Source: Arenibacter troitsensis (GTDB lineage: Bacteria > Bacteroidota > Bacteroidia > Flavobacteriales > Flavobacteriaceae). From it: DNA of 64,000 bases. Shown one piece after another: positions 18,678 through 27,787 of the stretch. The stretch is taken from the NCBI RefSeq assembly GCF_900177645.1, contig NZ_FXAO01000001.1, positions 434,001-498,000 of the forward strand, given 5' to 3'. The notes beneath the pieces are model-generated. The model was given only the letters and a program-made list of their open reading frames with translations. It searched no databases and was not told the DNA's origin. The position numbers and the translations under genes are program-made. Every line of letters begins with the position of its first letter. Position 1 is the stretch's first letter.

Positions 18678-20777
18678 ATGAGTAAATTTAATTTAAATTT
18701 AGTACTGTTGGCACTGCTAAATTTCTACTTGTCCCATGGGCAATACACTGATGCTCCAGAACCATACGGCCCTTTGCCAACAGAACGCCAATTAGCATGG
18801 CACAATTTGGAGTATTATGGGTTTATTCATTTTAATATGAATACCTTCACCAATATGGAATGGGGTATGGGAAGTGAAAAACCATCACAATTCAACCCAA
18901 CCCAATTGGATGCCAGACAATGGGCGAAAACTATAAAAGAAGCTGGCATGAAAGGGGTTATAATAACTGCCAAGCACCATGACGGATTCTGTTTATGGCC
19001 CTCAAAATACACAGAACATTCCGTAAAAAACTCTCCTTGGAAGAACGGTAAAGGTGATGTGTTGAAAGATTTATCGGAAGCCTGTGCTGAATACGGACTA
19101 AAAATGGGGGTGTATCTATCCCCATGGGATAGAAACCATGCGGATTATGGTAAACCGGAGTACGTGACCTATTTTCACAATCAGTTGCGGGAATTGCTTA
19201 CTAATTACGGGCAGATTTTTGAAGTGTGGTTCGATGGTGCCAATGGAGGTTCTGGTTATTACGGAGGGGCTAATGAAACCCGGAAAATTGATAACAAAAC
19301 CTATTATCAATGGGATAAGGCCATTGCAATAATAAGGGAACTACAGCCCAATGCCGTGATTTTTGGTGATGGTGGTCCTGGAGTCCGATGGGTAGGCAAT
19401 GAGGAAGGATGGGCCAATGAAACCAATTGGAGTTTGTTGGAAAGAAACAAAGTTTATCCAGGCTATTCCAAGTATAAGGAATTACGTTCCGGACATGAGA
19501 ACGGTACGCATTGGGTACCGGCCGAATGCGATGTGTCTATACGACCAGGATGGTACTACCACCCTTCCGAGGATTCACAAGTGAAATCCCTGGAACATTT
19601 GGTAAAGATTTACTATGAATCGGTGGGAAGGAACGCCTCATTGTTGCTTAATTTACCCGTAGATGATAGAGGGTTGGTACATGAGAGGGATTCGGTTCAA
19701 CTAATGGCGCTAAAGGAACAAATAAATAAGGATTTTGCAAATAACATTGCTAAAACCGCCAAGGTTGGTGCCACAAATGTTAGGGGTAATCATTCCAAAT
19801 TTGGAGCTGGAAAGGTAATTGATGGGGACAACAATACCTATTGGACAACCGATGAGGGAGTCACAACAGCTTCCCTTACCCTTAACTTTGATTCACCAAC
19901 AGAAGTAAACAGAATTCTACTTCAAGAATATATTGCCTTGGGACAACGGGTTTATGGATTTAACGTAGAGGCTAGGATAGACGGAAATTGGAAACTTATA
20001 GATACGCAAACTACCATAGGAGTGAAAAGAATCTTACGATTCGATACCGTTGAAGTTTCTGCCGTCCGTGTAAATATTACCGCATCAAAAGCGGCACCCG
20101 TTATTTCGAATATCGAGTTGTACCGTGCTCCAAATTTGCTTACACAACCTATAATCAAAAGAGATAAAAGTGGTGTGGTAAGCATGGAGGTGAGTGATAA
20201 AAATATAGATATCCATTACACCTTGGATGGTTCGGAACCAACAGAAAAATCTCCCAAATACCAATCAGGTTTCAGGATAGATAAACCTACAACTATTAAG
20301 GCCTTGGCCTATAATCCGGAAAACAGGGAGAAAACCTCGGTCAAGGAAATGTATTTTGATATTAGCAAAAAAGATTGGAAGGTGCTAAAGGTAAGTGCCG
20401 GCAAGCTTGGAGACGCCCATAGGCTTATTGATGACAATCCAAATAGTACTTGGGTAAGCGCGGCAAGCGATACAGCTGTGGAAGTCGTTGTTGATTTAGG
20501 AGAAGTACAGCGGTTACAAGGGTTTACCTATATGCCCGTTCGGGGAAGATGGCCGGTGGGAATTGTTTCACAGTATGAGTTTTCAATTAGTAGGGATAAT
20601 AAAACATGGTCTGTGGCAGCTACTGGAGAGTTTGCCAATATCAAAAACAATCCTATTAAACAAACCGTAAGCTTCAAAACAACGAAAGCACGATTTGTAA
20701 AATTGAAAGGAGTTAAAATAATTGACGATGATAAAAGAATGTCTGTTGGTGAAATAGGGGTGATTACTAAACAGTAA
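18678..20777 (+). CDS. GH29 alpha-L-fucosidase with two discoidin domains
   Basis: A 699-residue secreted enzyme that hydrolyses alpha-linked L-fucose. A signal peptide ends near SHGQ. The GH29 barrel covers about residues 25-350: the paired His at 100-101 in ITAKHHDGFCLWPS, LKMGVYLSPWDRN, and the nucleophile Asp186 in EVWFDGANG. The arrangement is closest to subfamily B (alpha-1,3/1,4) enzymes. Behind the barrel lie an F5/8 discoidin domain (about 360-480), a chitobiase-C-like module (DIHYTLDGSEPTEKSP) and a second discoidin domain to the C-terminus (GFTYMPVRGRW). There is no lipobox and no T9SS tail, so periplasmic location is likely. With the GH20 genes downstream it suggests a fucosylated HexNAc glycan. 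Confidence 0.93.
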   Translation: MSKFNLNLVLLALLNFYLSHGQYTDAPEPYGPLPTERQLAWHNLEYYGFIHFNMNTFTNMEWGMGSEKPSQFNPTQLDARQWAKTIKEAGMKGVIITAKHHDGFCLWPSKYTEHSVKNSPWKNGKGDVLKDLSEACAEYGLKMGVYLSPWDRNHADYGKPEYVTYFHNQLRELLTNYGQIFEVWFDGANGGSGYYGGANETRKIDNKTYYQWDKAIAIIRELQPNAVIFGDGGPGVRWVGNEEGWANETNWSLLERNKVYPGYSKYKELRSGHENGTHWVPAECDVSIRPGWYYHPSEDSQVKSLEHLVKIYYESVGRNASLLLNLPVDDRGLVHERDSVQLMALKEQINKDFANNIAKTAKVGATNVRGNHSKFGAGKVIDGDNNTYWTTDEGVTTASLTLNFDSPTEVNRILLQEYIALGQRVYGFNVEARIDGNWKLIDTQTTIGVKRILRFDTVEVSAVRVNITASKAAPVISNIELYRAPNLLTQPIIKRDKSGVVSMEVSDKNIDIHYTLDGSEPTEKSPKYQSGFRIDKPTTIKALAYNPENREKTSVKEMYFDISKKDWKVLKVSAGKLGDAHRLIDDNPNSTWVSAASDTAVEVVVDLGEVQRLQGFTYMPVRGRWPVGIVSQYEFSISRDNKTWSVAATGEFANIKNNPIKQTVSFKTTKARFVKLKGVKIIDDDKRMSVGEIGVITKQ

Positions 20778-20843
20778 ATTCAGTTTCATGTATGGTAATT
20801 GAAACAAATTAGTATAAGGAATTAACTTTAAGACATATAGTAA

Positions 20844-21752
20844 ATGATTAATAAAATTAAACCTTTTGTGCTTATAATTCTAACCTTTGGGGTGTCTTCC
20901 CATGGGTTAAGATCTCAAGAGAAATTAAAGGTGATGACCTATAACATTTGGAATGGTTTTGATTGGGGCAAGGATAGTGAACGCCAAGCGGCCACGATTA
21001 ATTGGATCAAGTCTAAAAATCCAGATGTATTGGCTTTACAGGAACTCTGCGGCTATGATGAAGAAAAACTAAAGAGTGATGCATTGAAATGGGGGCATCC
21101 GTTTGTCGAGATTCTAAAAACTTCTGGATATTCCGTAGGGATTACTTCCAGGGAACCCATAGTAGTAAAAGAAAAGATCCTGGACGACATGCACCATGGG
21201 GCCTTGCATTGCAAGGTTTACGACATAGACATTTTTGTAGTTCATTTTTCCCCTTTTAGTTATCAAAAAAGAAGCGAGGAGGCAAAAATCATAATGGATA
21301 AACTATCTAAGCTTTCCACTGGACAAAACAAATATTTAGTTTTAGGAGATTTTAATGCTTTATCTCCTTTTGATGCCCACTTGTATAAAGACAACCCTAG
21401 GCTCTTGGAGAACAAAAGAGCTTCGGAAATAGAACACGATCATGTTAGAAATTTATTGGAGGACCAGTTGGAATATAGTGTGCTTGGTTCGCTCTTAGGC
21501 TATCCTCTGATTGATGTTGTCCAAAGGTTTACGTCTTCATGGGATAATAGGGTAAGCTGTCCCACCCAAGTTTTTGAATCTGAAAAAGGGGAGGGGCGGC
21601 CTATTAACTCCACACGAATAGATTATATTTTGAGTTCCCCTTTTTTAGCAACAAAATGCGTAAATGCAGGTGTATTAAACAAAAAAGATACGTATTATCT
21701 ATCCGACCACTATCCGGTAATGGCAGAATTTGATTACCCTTTTCTGGAATGA
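20844..21752 (+). CDS. Secreted endonuclease/exonuclease/phosphatase (EEP) family hydrolase
   Basis: A 302-residue metal-dependent phosphoesterase of the DNase I-like fold. The signal peptide ends near LRSQ. Family motifs are all present: MTYNIWNG at the N-terminus, ALQEL with the metal-binding Glu, the LGDFNA motif, and DYILSS with LSDHYPVMAEF carrying the catalytic His. Members cleave nucleic acids, phospholipids or sugar phosphates. Within a fucosidase/hexosaminidase operon, a role in removing phosphodiester substituents from a glycan or in scavenging phosphate is possible, but this is inference. The gene begins 66 bases after the fucosidase. Confidence 0.85.
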   Translation: MINKIKPFVLIILTFGVSSHGLRSQEKLKVMTYNIWNGFDWGKDSERQAATINWIKSKNPDVLALQELCGYDEEKLKSDALKWGHPFVEILKTSGYSVGITSREPIVVKEKILDDMHHGALHCKVYDIDIFVVHFSPFSYQKRSEEAKIIMDKLSKLSTGQNKYLVLGDFNALSPFDAHLYKDNPRLLENKRASEIEHDHVRNLLEDQLEYSVLGSLLGYPLIDVVQRFTSSWDNRVSCPTQVFESEKGEGRPINSTRIDYILSSPFLATKCVNAGVLNKKDTYYLSDHYPVMAEFDYPFLE

Positions 21753-21824
21753 TCTTCTTTAAATGTGAACAAAATGGTAATAGGCATAAACAAATATTAA
21801 AATTTAAATAATAATTGATAAACA

Positions 21825-23522
21825 ATGAGAATACTTATTTTTTTATTGGTCGGATTATTGACCATTTCCTGTGCAGACCAAAACAAGAACAACGATAACC
21901 CGGAACAAGCATATCAAATCATTCCCAAGCCCTTGTCCTTAGTGAGCTCACAGGGCTCTTTTTTGGTCAACAGTAAAACCTATATATCCAGTACTGATGC
22001 CTTGAAGACGGAGGCAGAATACCTGTCCGAAATGTTGGGCAGTGCAGTAGGGATAAAGATTTCCTTTGAGCAGGGTAAAATAGGAGAAGGTGGTATAATA
22101 CTTAAACTGGACGAAAATATTGAAAATGATGAAGGATATGAGTTGGTTGTAGAGTACAACAAAATTATAATTTCGGGAAAAACGACCAAAGGAGTGTTTT
22201 ACGCTATTCAGACATTGCGACAGCTCTTGCCTCCGACAATAGAATCGGGAACTTCTTTGGAGACCGAATTATCCATTCCGGCAGTGGTTGTTAAAGATGA
22301 GCCAAGGTTTGCCTATAGGGGCATGATGCTGGACGTAAGCCGTCATTTCTTTCCCGTATCCTTTGTCAAGAAGTACATAGACCTTATCGCCCTCCATAAA
22401 ATGAATACCCTGCATTGGCATTTAACAGAGGATCAGGCTTGGCGCATAGAAATAAAAAAGTATCCAAGGTTGACTCAGGTAGGTGCCTTCCGGAACGGGA
22501 CCATTATTGGACACCATCCGGGCACCGCAAATGATCAGGAGGTATACGGAGGCTTCTATACCCAAGAAGAGGTTAAAGATATCGTAGCATATGCCTCCAA
22601 GCAGCATATCACCATTATTCCGGAGATAGAGATGCCCGGACACGGAGCGGCAGCTATTGCTGCATATCCCTATTTGAGTTGTTTCCCGGAAGAACCAACT
22701 ATTGTATTCAATGATATGATGTCCGATAAGAGCAGGGAGCTGCAAATATCCGGTACCCCTAAGATCGTACAGGAAACATGGGGCGTAATGGATGATGTCT
22801 TTTGTGGGGGGAAGGAAAGCACTTTTGCTTTTTTACAAGATGTCCTGGATGAGGTGATACCACTTTTTCCATCAAAGTACGTTCATATAGGTGGGGATGA
22901 AAGCCCAAAGGCGAATTGGGAACGTTGCCCGAACTGTCAGAACAGGATCAAGAAAGAGAAGTTGAGTGACGAGCATGAACTGCAGAGTTATTTCGTACAG
23001 CGAATGGAGAAATATATAAATGGAAAGGGCAAACAGATTATTGGATGGGACGAGATTTTGGAAGGCGGATTGGCCCCTAACGCTACGGTTATGTCCTGGC
23101 GTGGCGAAAAAGGAGGAATTGAAGCGGCCAAACAGCATCACGATGTAATCATGACACCTACCACCTATAGTTATTTCGATTATTACCAATCAGAGGATAA
23201 GGATAATGAACCTTTGGCCATTGGTGGGTTTCTGCCTATTGAAAAGGTCTACTCCTATAACCCTATTCCAGAAGAATTGGATAAAGAGGAGGAAAAATTC
23301 ATTCTTGGGGCACAAGGTAATGTTTGGACCGAATATATGAAAACAGAAAAGCAGGTAGAATATATGACCTTTCCCCGTATGACAGCCCTATCCGAAGTGG
23401 TTTGGTCTCCACAGGAATCTAGAAATTGGGACGATTTTAAAAATCGACTAGAGGATATGTCAAAAAGGTATGATGCAATGGGGCTGAACTATGCAAAGCA
23501 CATATTAGTTGAAGACAAATAG
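21825..23522 (+). CDS. GH20 beta-N-acetylhexosaminidase, lipoprotein
   Basis: A 565-residue lipoprotein with Cys16 (LLTISC) that removes terminal beta-linked GlcNAc or GalNAc by substrate-assisted catalysis. The N-terminal GH20b domain (residues 30-155) contains YQIIPKPLSL. The barrel starts at RFAYRGMMLDVSRHFF and carries the catalytic Asp358-Glu359 pair in VHIGGDES, the HGAAA loop after IIPEIEMPGHG, and the substrate Trp in VMSWRGEKGG. The length is standard and there are no extra modules. It is closely related to the next gene, sharing GWDEILEGGLAPNATVMSWR almost unbroken, which suggests a tandem duplication followed by divergence. Confidence 0.94.
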   Translation: MRILIFLLVGLLTISCADQNKNNDNPEQAYQIIPKPLSLVSSQGSFLVNSKTYISSTDALKTEAEYLSEMLGSAVGIKISFEQGKIGEGGIILKLDENIENDEGYELVVEYNKIIISGKTTKGVFYAIQTLRQLLPPTIESGTSLETELSIPAVVVKDEPRFAYRGMMLDVSRHFFPVSFVKKYIDLIALHKMNTLHWHLTEDQAWRIEIKKYPRLTQVGAFRNGTIIGHHPGTANDQEVYGGFYTQEEVKDIVAYASKQHITIIPEIEMPGHGAAAIAAYPYLSCFPEEPTIVFNDMMSDKSRELQISGTPKIVQETWGVMDDVFCGGKESTFAFLQDVLDEVIPLFPSKYVHIGGDESPKANWERCPNCQNRIKKEKLSDEHELQSYFVQRMEKYINGKGKQIIGWDEILEGGLAPNATVMSWRGEKGGIEAAKQHHDVIMTPTTYSYFDYYQSEDKDNEPLAIGGFLPIEKVYSYNPIPEELDKEEEKFILGAQGNVWTEYMKTEKQVEYMTFPRMTALSEVVWSPQESRNWDDFKNRLEDMSKRYDAMGLNYAKHILVEDK

Positions 23523-23627
23523 CAAGGCGTAAAAGAACTAGCCAATACGAATTAAATTTTCAACACCTTTTTTGTATCGGTTCGCTTTAATGTAGTTTAT
23601 ATCATAATTCTTTTAAAAATAGTTTTG

Positions 23628-26003
23628 ATGAAGTTAAAATATGCTAGAAAAACCCTGACCTTTTTGGCTTTAATATTTCTTTTTACAGGATTCACTTCTT
23701 ACAAGAAAGTAGAGAAGGTGAAGGAGACGGTGAAGGAGGAAGACAAATACAAAATCATTCCTAAACCATTAATCTTAAAGGAAGAAAATGGCTATTTTGA
23801 ATTAGATAACCGTACGATGATATACATTGAAAATCGGTCCATGGAATTCATGAATTTAGAAAATAGATTCGTGGATGAGCTTAAAATGGAAACAGGTATA
23901 TCGTTGCTCACTTCAGATACGAAGCCGCTGGGTAATTCCATTTTCATTAAGCAAGTTAATGATTTGGAAGCTGAAGAATATGAATTGAATGTAACCAACA
24001 ACAAAATTCTCATAAAAGCAAGTACTGCTGCAGGGGGCTACTATGCTTTACAGAGCTTAAAACAACTATTACCTCTTGAAAATTATAGCACAAAAATCCC
24101 AATTCATAAAATTCCTGCCGTTTATATCAAAGACAAGCCGGTATTTGAATGGCGAGGCTACATGCTTGATGTTTCTCGACATTTTTATGGAAAAGAAAAG
24201 GTAAAAGAAGTACTTGACTTTATGGCTTCATTAAAATTAAATCGTTTTCACATGCATTTAGCAGACGATCAAGGTTGGCGCCTAGAAATTAAGAAGTACC
24301 CTAAGCTTACTTCTGTAGGGGCATGGCGGGTAAATTATACCAATCATGACGAAACCGTGAACAATTGGTGGGGATTACCTGTACAAATGGATGGCGAGAA
24401 GGCAACCTATGGCGGTTTCTATACCCAGGAAGATATGAAGGAAATCATTGCTTACGCTAAAGCACGTCATATTGAAGTAATACCAGAAATAGATGTTCCG
24501 GGACATTCCCAAGAAATTTTGGCATCATATCCCCATGTTTCCTGTGATGATGGAAATTACAAAGTAGCAACAGGTGGTGTTTATAAAGACAATGCCTTAT
24601 GTGCTTCTAAAGAAGAAACTTATACGTTTTTAGAAGAGGTACTTGGTGAGGTTATGGATTTGTTTCCGTTTAATTATATACATATTGGAGGGGACGAATG
24701 TAATAAGGAGGGTTGGAAAAACCACCAACAATGTCAGGATCTAATTAAGGTAAAGGGATTGAAAGATGAGGATGGACTCCAAAGTTACTTTATAAAAAGA
24801 GTTGAAAAAATAGTCAATGCGAAGGGTAAGGACCTTATTGGTTGGGATGAAATCCTTGAAGGAGGTTTAGCTCCCAATGCCACTGTCATGTCATGGAGAG
24901 GGGAACAAGGGGGTATCGCAGCGGCCAAGGCAAAACATAGGGTTATTATGACACCAAATTTTGCCAACTATTTGGATTTAAAACAGGGTCAACCAGATTT
25001 TGAACCCAATTTAGGTTATTCTGAAGCACTCTTGTCTACTTGTTATAATTATTCGGTAATCCCAGATGGACTCACTCAGGAAGAATCTCAATATATTTTA
25101 GGGACCCAGGGCAATTTATGGACAGAATCTATTTCAGATTGGGGCAAACTTACTTATATGACTTTTCCACGTTTGTTTGCCGTTGCTGAAAATGGTTGGA
25201 CACCTGAAAAAATGCAAGATTTTGATGATTTTATTAATAGGCTTGCTCCACGGTTGGAGTATTTAAAAGCCAACAACATACGATATGCCAATAGTGTTTA
25301 CAATCCTTGGATACATCAAAAAGGAATAGGTAATACCATAGAAGTATCGTTAAGTTCTGAATTATCAAATCCGGATATACGTTATACAATAGATGGGACT
25401 AGTCCAACAGTTTCTAGTGAAAAATATGTTACTCCCTTTACTATTTCAGAGACCACTACTATAAAATCGGCTATTTTTAAAAATGGAAAAAGGTTAGGAA
25501 ATATTATAGAAAAGACATACCCTATCCATAAAGCTGCTGGGGCCAAAGTTATTTATCATAACAGCTACGATAAGAAGTACAAAGCTGCAGGGGAAACGGC
25601 CCTCACAGATCTCAACTATGGACAATTGTTGGCCCAAGAAGATGAAAACTGGCAAGGCTTCAATGAGGATGTTGATATAGAACTGGTTTTGGATGGTCCT
25701 ACTGATATTAAGTGTGTTAGTGTTATCTCCCTTAAAAAAACAATAGGTGCCATTTATCCTCCAAGACAAATAGAAATTTATGGCTCTTCCGACGGTATTG
25801 ATTACCAAAAAATAGGAGATTCGGGCTTTATCAAAACAAGTCTCATACAAGGTCGGAATAGAATCAAAACAGATATATCGTGTAAAGCGAGAAATATTAA
25901 AAACTTAAGAATAAAGGCTTATCTCATAAATCCTATTCCAGATGGTCATCATAAGGAAGGACAAAAAAGTTATTTGCTTATTGATGAGGTTATAGTATTT
26001 TGA
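23628..26003 (+). CDS. GH20 beta-N-acetylhexosaminidase with C-terminal binding modules
   Basis: A 791-residue enzyme from the ATG at 23628; the TTG directly before it is an unlikely start. The N-terminus has a hydrophobic segment (FLALIFLFTGF) followed by a Lys/Glu-rich stretch, with no lipobox. GH20b (YKIIPKPLIL) and the barrel with Asp-Glu at about 357-358 (HIGGDECN) are intact. After residue 545 come a chitobiase-C-like module (IRYTIDGTSPTVSSEKY) and a terminal beta-sandwich of about 140 residues resembling a discoidin fold (IYPPRQIEIYGSSDG). It shares its core with the preceding GH20, yet differs in anchoring and appended domains, so the pair may act in different compartments or on different linkages. 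It is the last gene of PUL1. Confidence 0.93.
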   Translation: MKLKYARKTLTFLALIFLFTGFTSYKKVEKVKETVKEEDKYKIIPKPLILKEENGYFELDNRTMIYIENRSMEFMNLENRFVDELKMETGISLLTSDTKPLGNSIFIKQVNDLEAEEYELNVTNNKILIKASTAAGGYYALQSLKQLLPLENYSTKIPIHKIPAVYIKDKPVFEWRGYMLDVSRHFYGKEKVKEVLDFMASLKLNRFHMHLADDQGWRLEIKKYPKLTSVGAWRVNYTNHDETVNNWWGLPVQMDGEKATYGGFYTQEDMKEIIAYAKARHIEVIPEIDVPGHSQEILASYPHVSCDDGNYKVATGGVYKDNALCASKEETYTFLEEVLGEVMDLFPFNYIHIGGDECNKEGWKNHQQCQDLIKVKGLKDEDGLQSYFIKRVEKIVNAKGKDLIGWDEILEGGLAPNATVMSWRGEQGGIAAAKAKHRVIMTPNFANYLDLKQGQPDFEPNLGYSEALLSTCYNYSVIPDGLTQEESQYILGTQGNLWTESISDWGKLTYMTFPRLFAVAENGWTPEKMQDFDDFINRLAPRLEYLKANNIRYANSVYNPWIHQKGIGNTIEVSLSSELSNPDIRYTIDGTSPTVSSEKYVTPFTISETTTIKSAIFKNGKRLGNIIEKTYPIHKAAGAKVIYHNSYDKKYKAAGETALTDLNYGQLLAQEDENWQGFNEDVDIELVLDGPTDIKCVSVISLKKTIGAIYPPRQIEIYGSSDGIDYQKIGDSGFIKTSLIQGRNRIKTDISCKARNIKNLRIKAYLINPIPDGHHKEGQKSYLLIDEVIVF

Positions 26004-26211
26004 TTAAATGTATACAATAGAAAAGTTAGCTACTAATAGATTTCATTGGACAAAGATGAAAAATGTAATAGGCCTGCTTTTTCGTTCTTGTCACGACGCT
26101 CATCTTTAAGGTAAAAAAGTATAGAAGAGGAATTCCTGTATTTTTAGATGTCGCTTTGGGGACTTTTTATTTAGTACGATTTGAATTCAAATGATGTGTA
26201 ATAAAATAAAA

Positions 26212-26243
26212 AAAACCTGTAATCATACTATTACGGGTTTTTC
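26212..26243. terminator. Bidirectional hairpin terminator
   Basis: AAAACCTGTAAT pairs with ATTACGGGTTTT with a single wobble around the loop CATACT, flanked by A and T runs. It lies between convergent genes, as expected for a shared terminator. Confidence 0.65.
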
Positions 26244-26265
26244 TGGTGTGCAATGATATCATTTC

Positions 26266-26495
26266 AGTGGAGCCGGAGACGTCCAAGTGTTAATAAAATT
26301 TCCGGTGGACAATTTTAGTGCGGGAGCGAGTAGGTGCGCTGGCTTCGGTAAAATGGGCCGAACTCAAAAAGGCCACCTATAGGGTAGCCTTTTTTAAGTG
26401 CAGGGGGATGATTCAAACCTATAGCTGGATTATCCCGTATATAAGGATTTTAGAGAGTTCGTATTTTATGCTCACCGAATAGGTGACTTTTTAAG
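26266..26495 (-). repeat. tRNA-3'-end-like intergenic repeat, copy B
   Basis: It shares AGTGGAGCCGGAG (26266-26278) and GCTCACCGAATAGGTGACTT (26470-26489) exactly with copy A at 5374-5481. In between it carries about 130 extra bases including a second hairpin, and then the related stretch GATTCAAACCTATAGCTGGA. Read on the minus strand this is a T-arm-like GGTTTGAATC. The copy looks like two tandem hairpin-plus-tRNA-end modules. No complete tRNA can be folded from it. Confidence 0.6.
26366..26395. terminator. Hairpin terminator inside repeat copy B
   Basis: AAAAAGGC (26366-26373) pairs with GCCTTTTT (26387-26394), and the inner ACC pairs with GGT across one mismatch. A-rich and T-rich flanks allow use on both strands, including for the minus-strand gene ending at 26497. 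Confidence 0.55.
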
Positions 26496-26496
26496 T

Positions 26497-27687
26497 CTAA
26501 TGGTAAACTACCTTCAAGGGATTGTTTATCCTTTTTAATAAGCCGTCTATTGCATCTTCTAGATCCGACCTGTCTTTTATTATAAAATATAAATTTTTCT
26601 CATAGTATCTACTTCCCTTAGGTATGAGGGTATTTTTTTCATGTATCAATCTTCTGTTCCAATATCTTCCGCCATCAGCATTAACTGCAGTTATTTTAGT
26701 ATGTGGAAGGTACAATGGAGAAGGTGCTCCGTTTAGGTTTGTATTATTGTATTCTAGTCTAATGCATCCATAACCCAATTGTAATTCAGGGTTGAAAAAT
26801 GTGAGCCAAGGAACATCTTGCTTGATAGGATTATTTTTTAATTCCTTAAAAGTTGATGACTTAAAAAGGGGTAGTGTCAAAACTCCCTGTTTTGGGTCTG
26901 GGTAAATAATTTGAGTGAATATACTATCAAGGGTCATCTCGTCATTTCTCAACAAGTAAAGTTCAATTTCTTTTTCTATGAGTACCTCGGAGCTATATAC
27001 AAAGTATGGTGTTCCTGCATAAAATTCATAGGAGGTCTTTAATGTAATCTCTGGATAGCCGGATACTTTTCCTTCCTTGACCAAAGTCGTAAGATAGCGA
27101 CCAGTTTCAACACTTGCATAGCTAAGATTGGTAATATGGCTAGAAGTACGGTATTCCCGTCCGGTGCTCTGAAAATTGGGGGACCAGTGCATATTTATGC
27201 CGCTTCTTTTTAAATAGGTATTGGATTCATTTTTAATACTCAACGCACGTAATTGTCCAGCCGTTAGAGAGGAATCTGTATTAATGGGGTTCTTGGTAAG
27301 GTCTGCAATAAAGTGATTATTTTCAATTTTCACATCAAAGTTGGTACCCTTGTTAAGAAGTGTGTCCATTGGCTCGGAGTCCAATGCAATAATGTTGTAA
27401 TTTTTGATTTGATGGGCCTCAATGGAAACCGGAAAAAGCCCAGTAACTTTATATTTTTCTTTGTTCGGGACAACTTCAAGGATTTGTCCAGCCCTATTGC
27501 CATCATTTCCAGAGATAGAAAAATTACTGTCATTGTTGGGCTTGATTGGCATTTCCCATGCCACTTCGATGTATTCCATTTCCCGAGAAATTCCGTTCGT
27601 TTCAATAACTGAAAAAGAAGTATATACATTTGTCTTGCTACATGAAAAAGTGGCAAGGAGTAAAAGGATAAAAATTAAGAGTTTCAT
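26497..27687 (-). CDS. Lipoprotein of unknown function
   Basis: A 396-residue protein with a short lipoprotein signal (Cys16 in ATFSC). The rest is beta-rich with many aromatic residues, suggesting a large beta sandwich: YEFYAGTPYFVYSSEV, then VPWLTFFNPELQLGYG and RLEYNN, and near the end GGRYWNRRLIHEKN with SRYYEKNLYFII. Such architecture is seen in lyase or glycan-processing accessory proteins, but I recognise no family and see no convincing catalytic signature. It is the last gene of a minus-strand group behind a Gfo/Idh/MocA oxidoreductase (100-base gap) and an Nramp-like transporter, and lies between two glycan loci, so a carbohydrate role is likely. Confidence 0.75.
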   Translation of the reverse strand: MKLLIFILLLLATFSCSKTNVYTSFSVIETNGISREMEYIEVAWEMPIKPNNDSNFSISGNDGNRAGQILEVVPNKEKYKVTGLFPVSIEAHQIKNYNIIALDSEPMDTLLNKGTNFDVKIENNHFIADLTKNPINTDSSLTAGQLRALSIKNESNTYLKRSGINMHWSPNFQSTGREYRTSSHITNLSYASVETGRYLTTLVKEGKVSGYPEITLKTSYEFYAGTPYFVYSSEVLIEKEIELYLLRNDEMTLDSIFTQIIYPDPKQGVLTLPLFKSSTFKELKNNPIKQDVPWLTFFNPELQLGYGCIRLEYNNTNLNGAPSPLYLPHTKITAVNADGGRYWNRRLIHEKNTLIPKGSRYYEKNLYFIIKDRSDLEDAIDGLLKRINNPLKVVYH

Positions 27688-27787
27688 TGTTTTAATTAGT
27701 GCTGTATAAAGTAAAACTAGATACTATTAGCTAATAATTGCCTCGAGCTAATGGGGCTTGAGACTATAAATTTTAGATTCGATAAGT

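Larger units (their letters stand above)
26004..26496. other. Intergenic region between convergent genes
   Basis: No gene is seen. The stretch contains two hairpin terminators and the second copy of the tRNA-like repeat. The first ~200 bases (26004-26205) show nothing recognisable. Confidence 0.6.

Noticed and set aside
26497-27687. Assignment of the lipoprotein to a known polysaccharide lyase family
   Set aside because: The beta-rich pattern is suggestive, but I could identify no family signature or catalytic residues.
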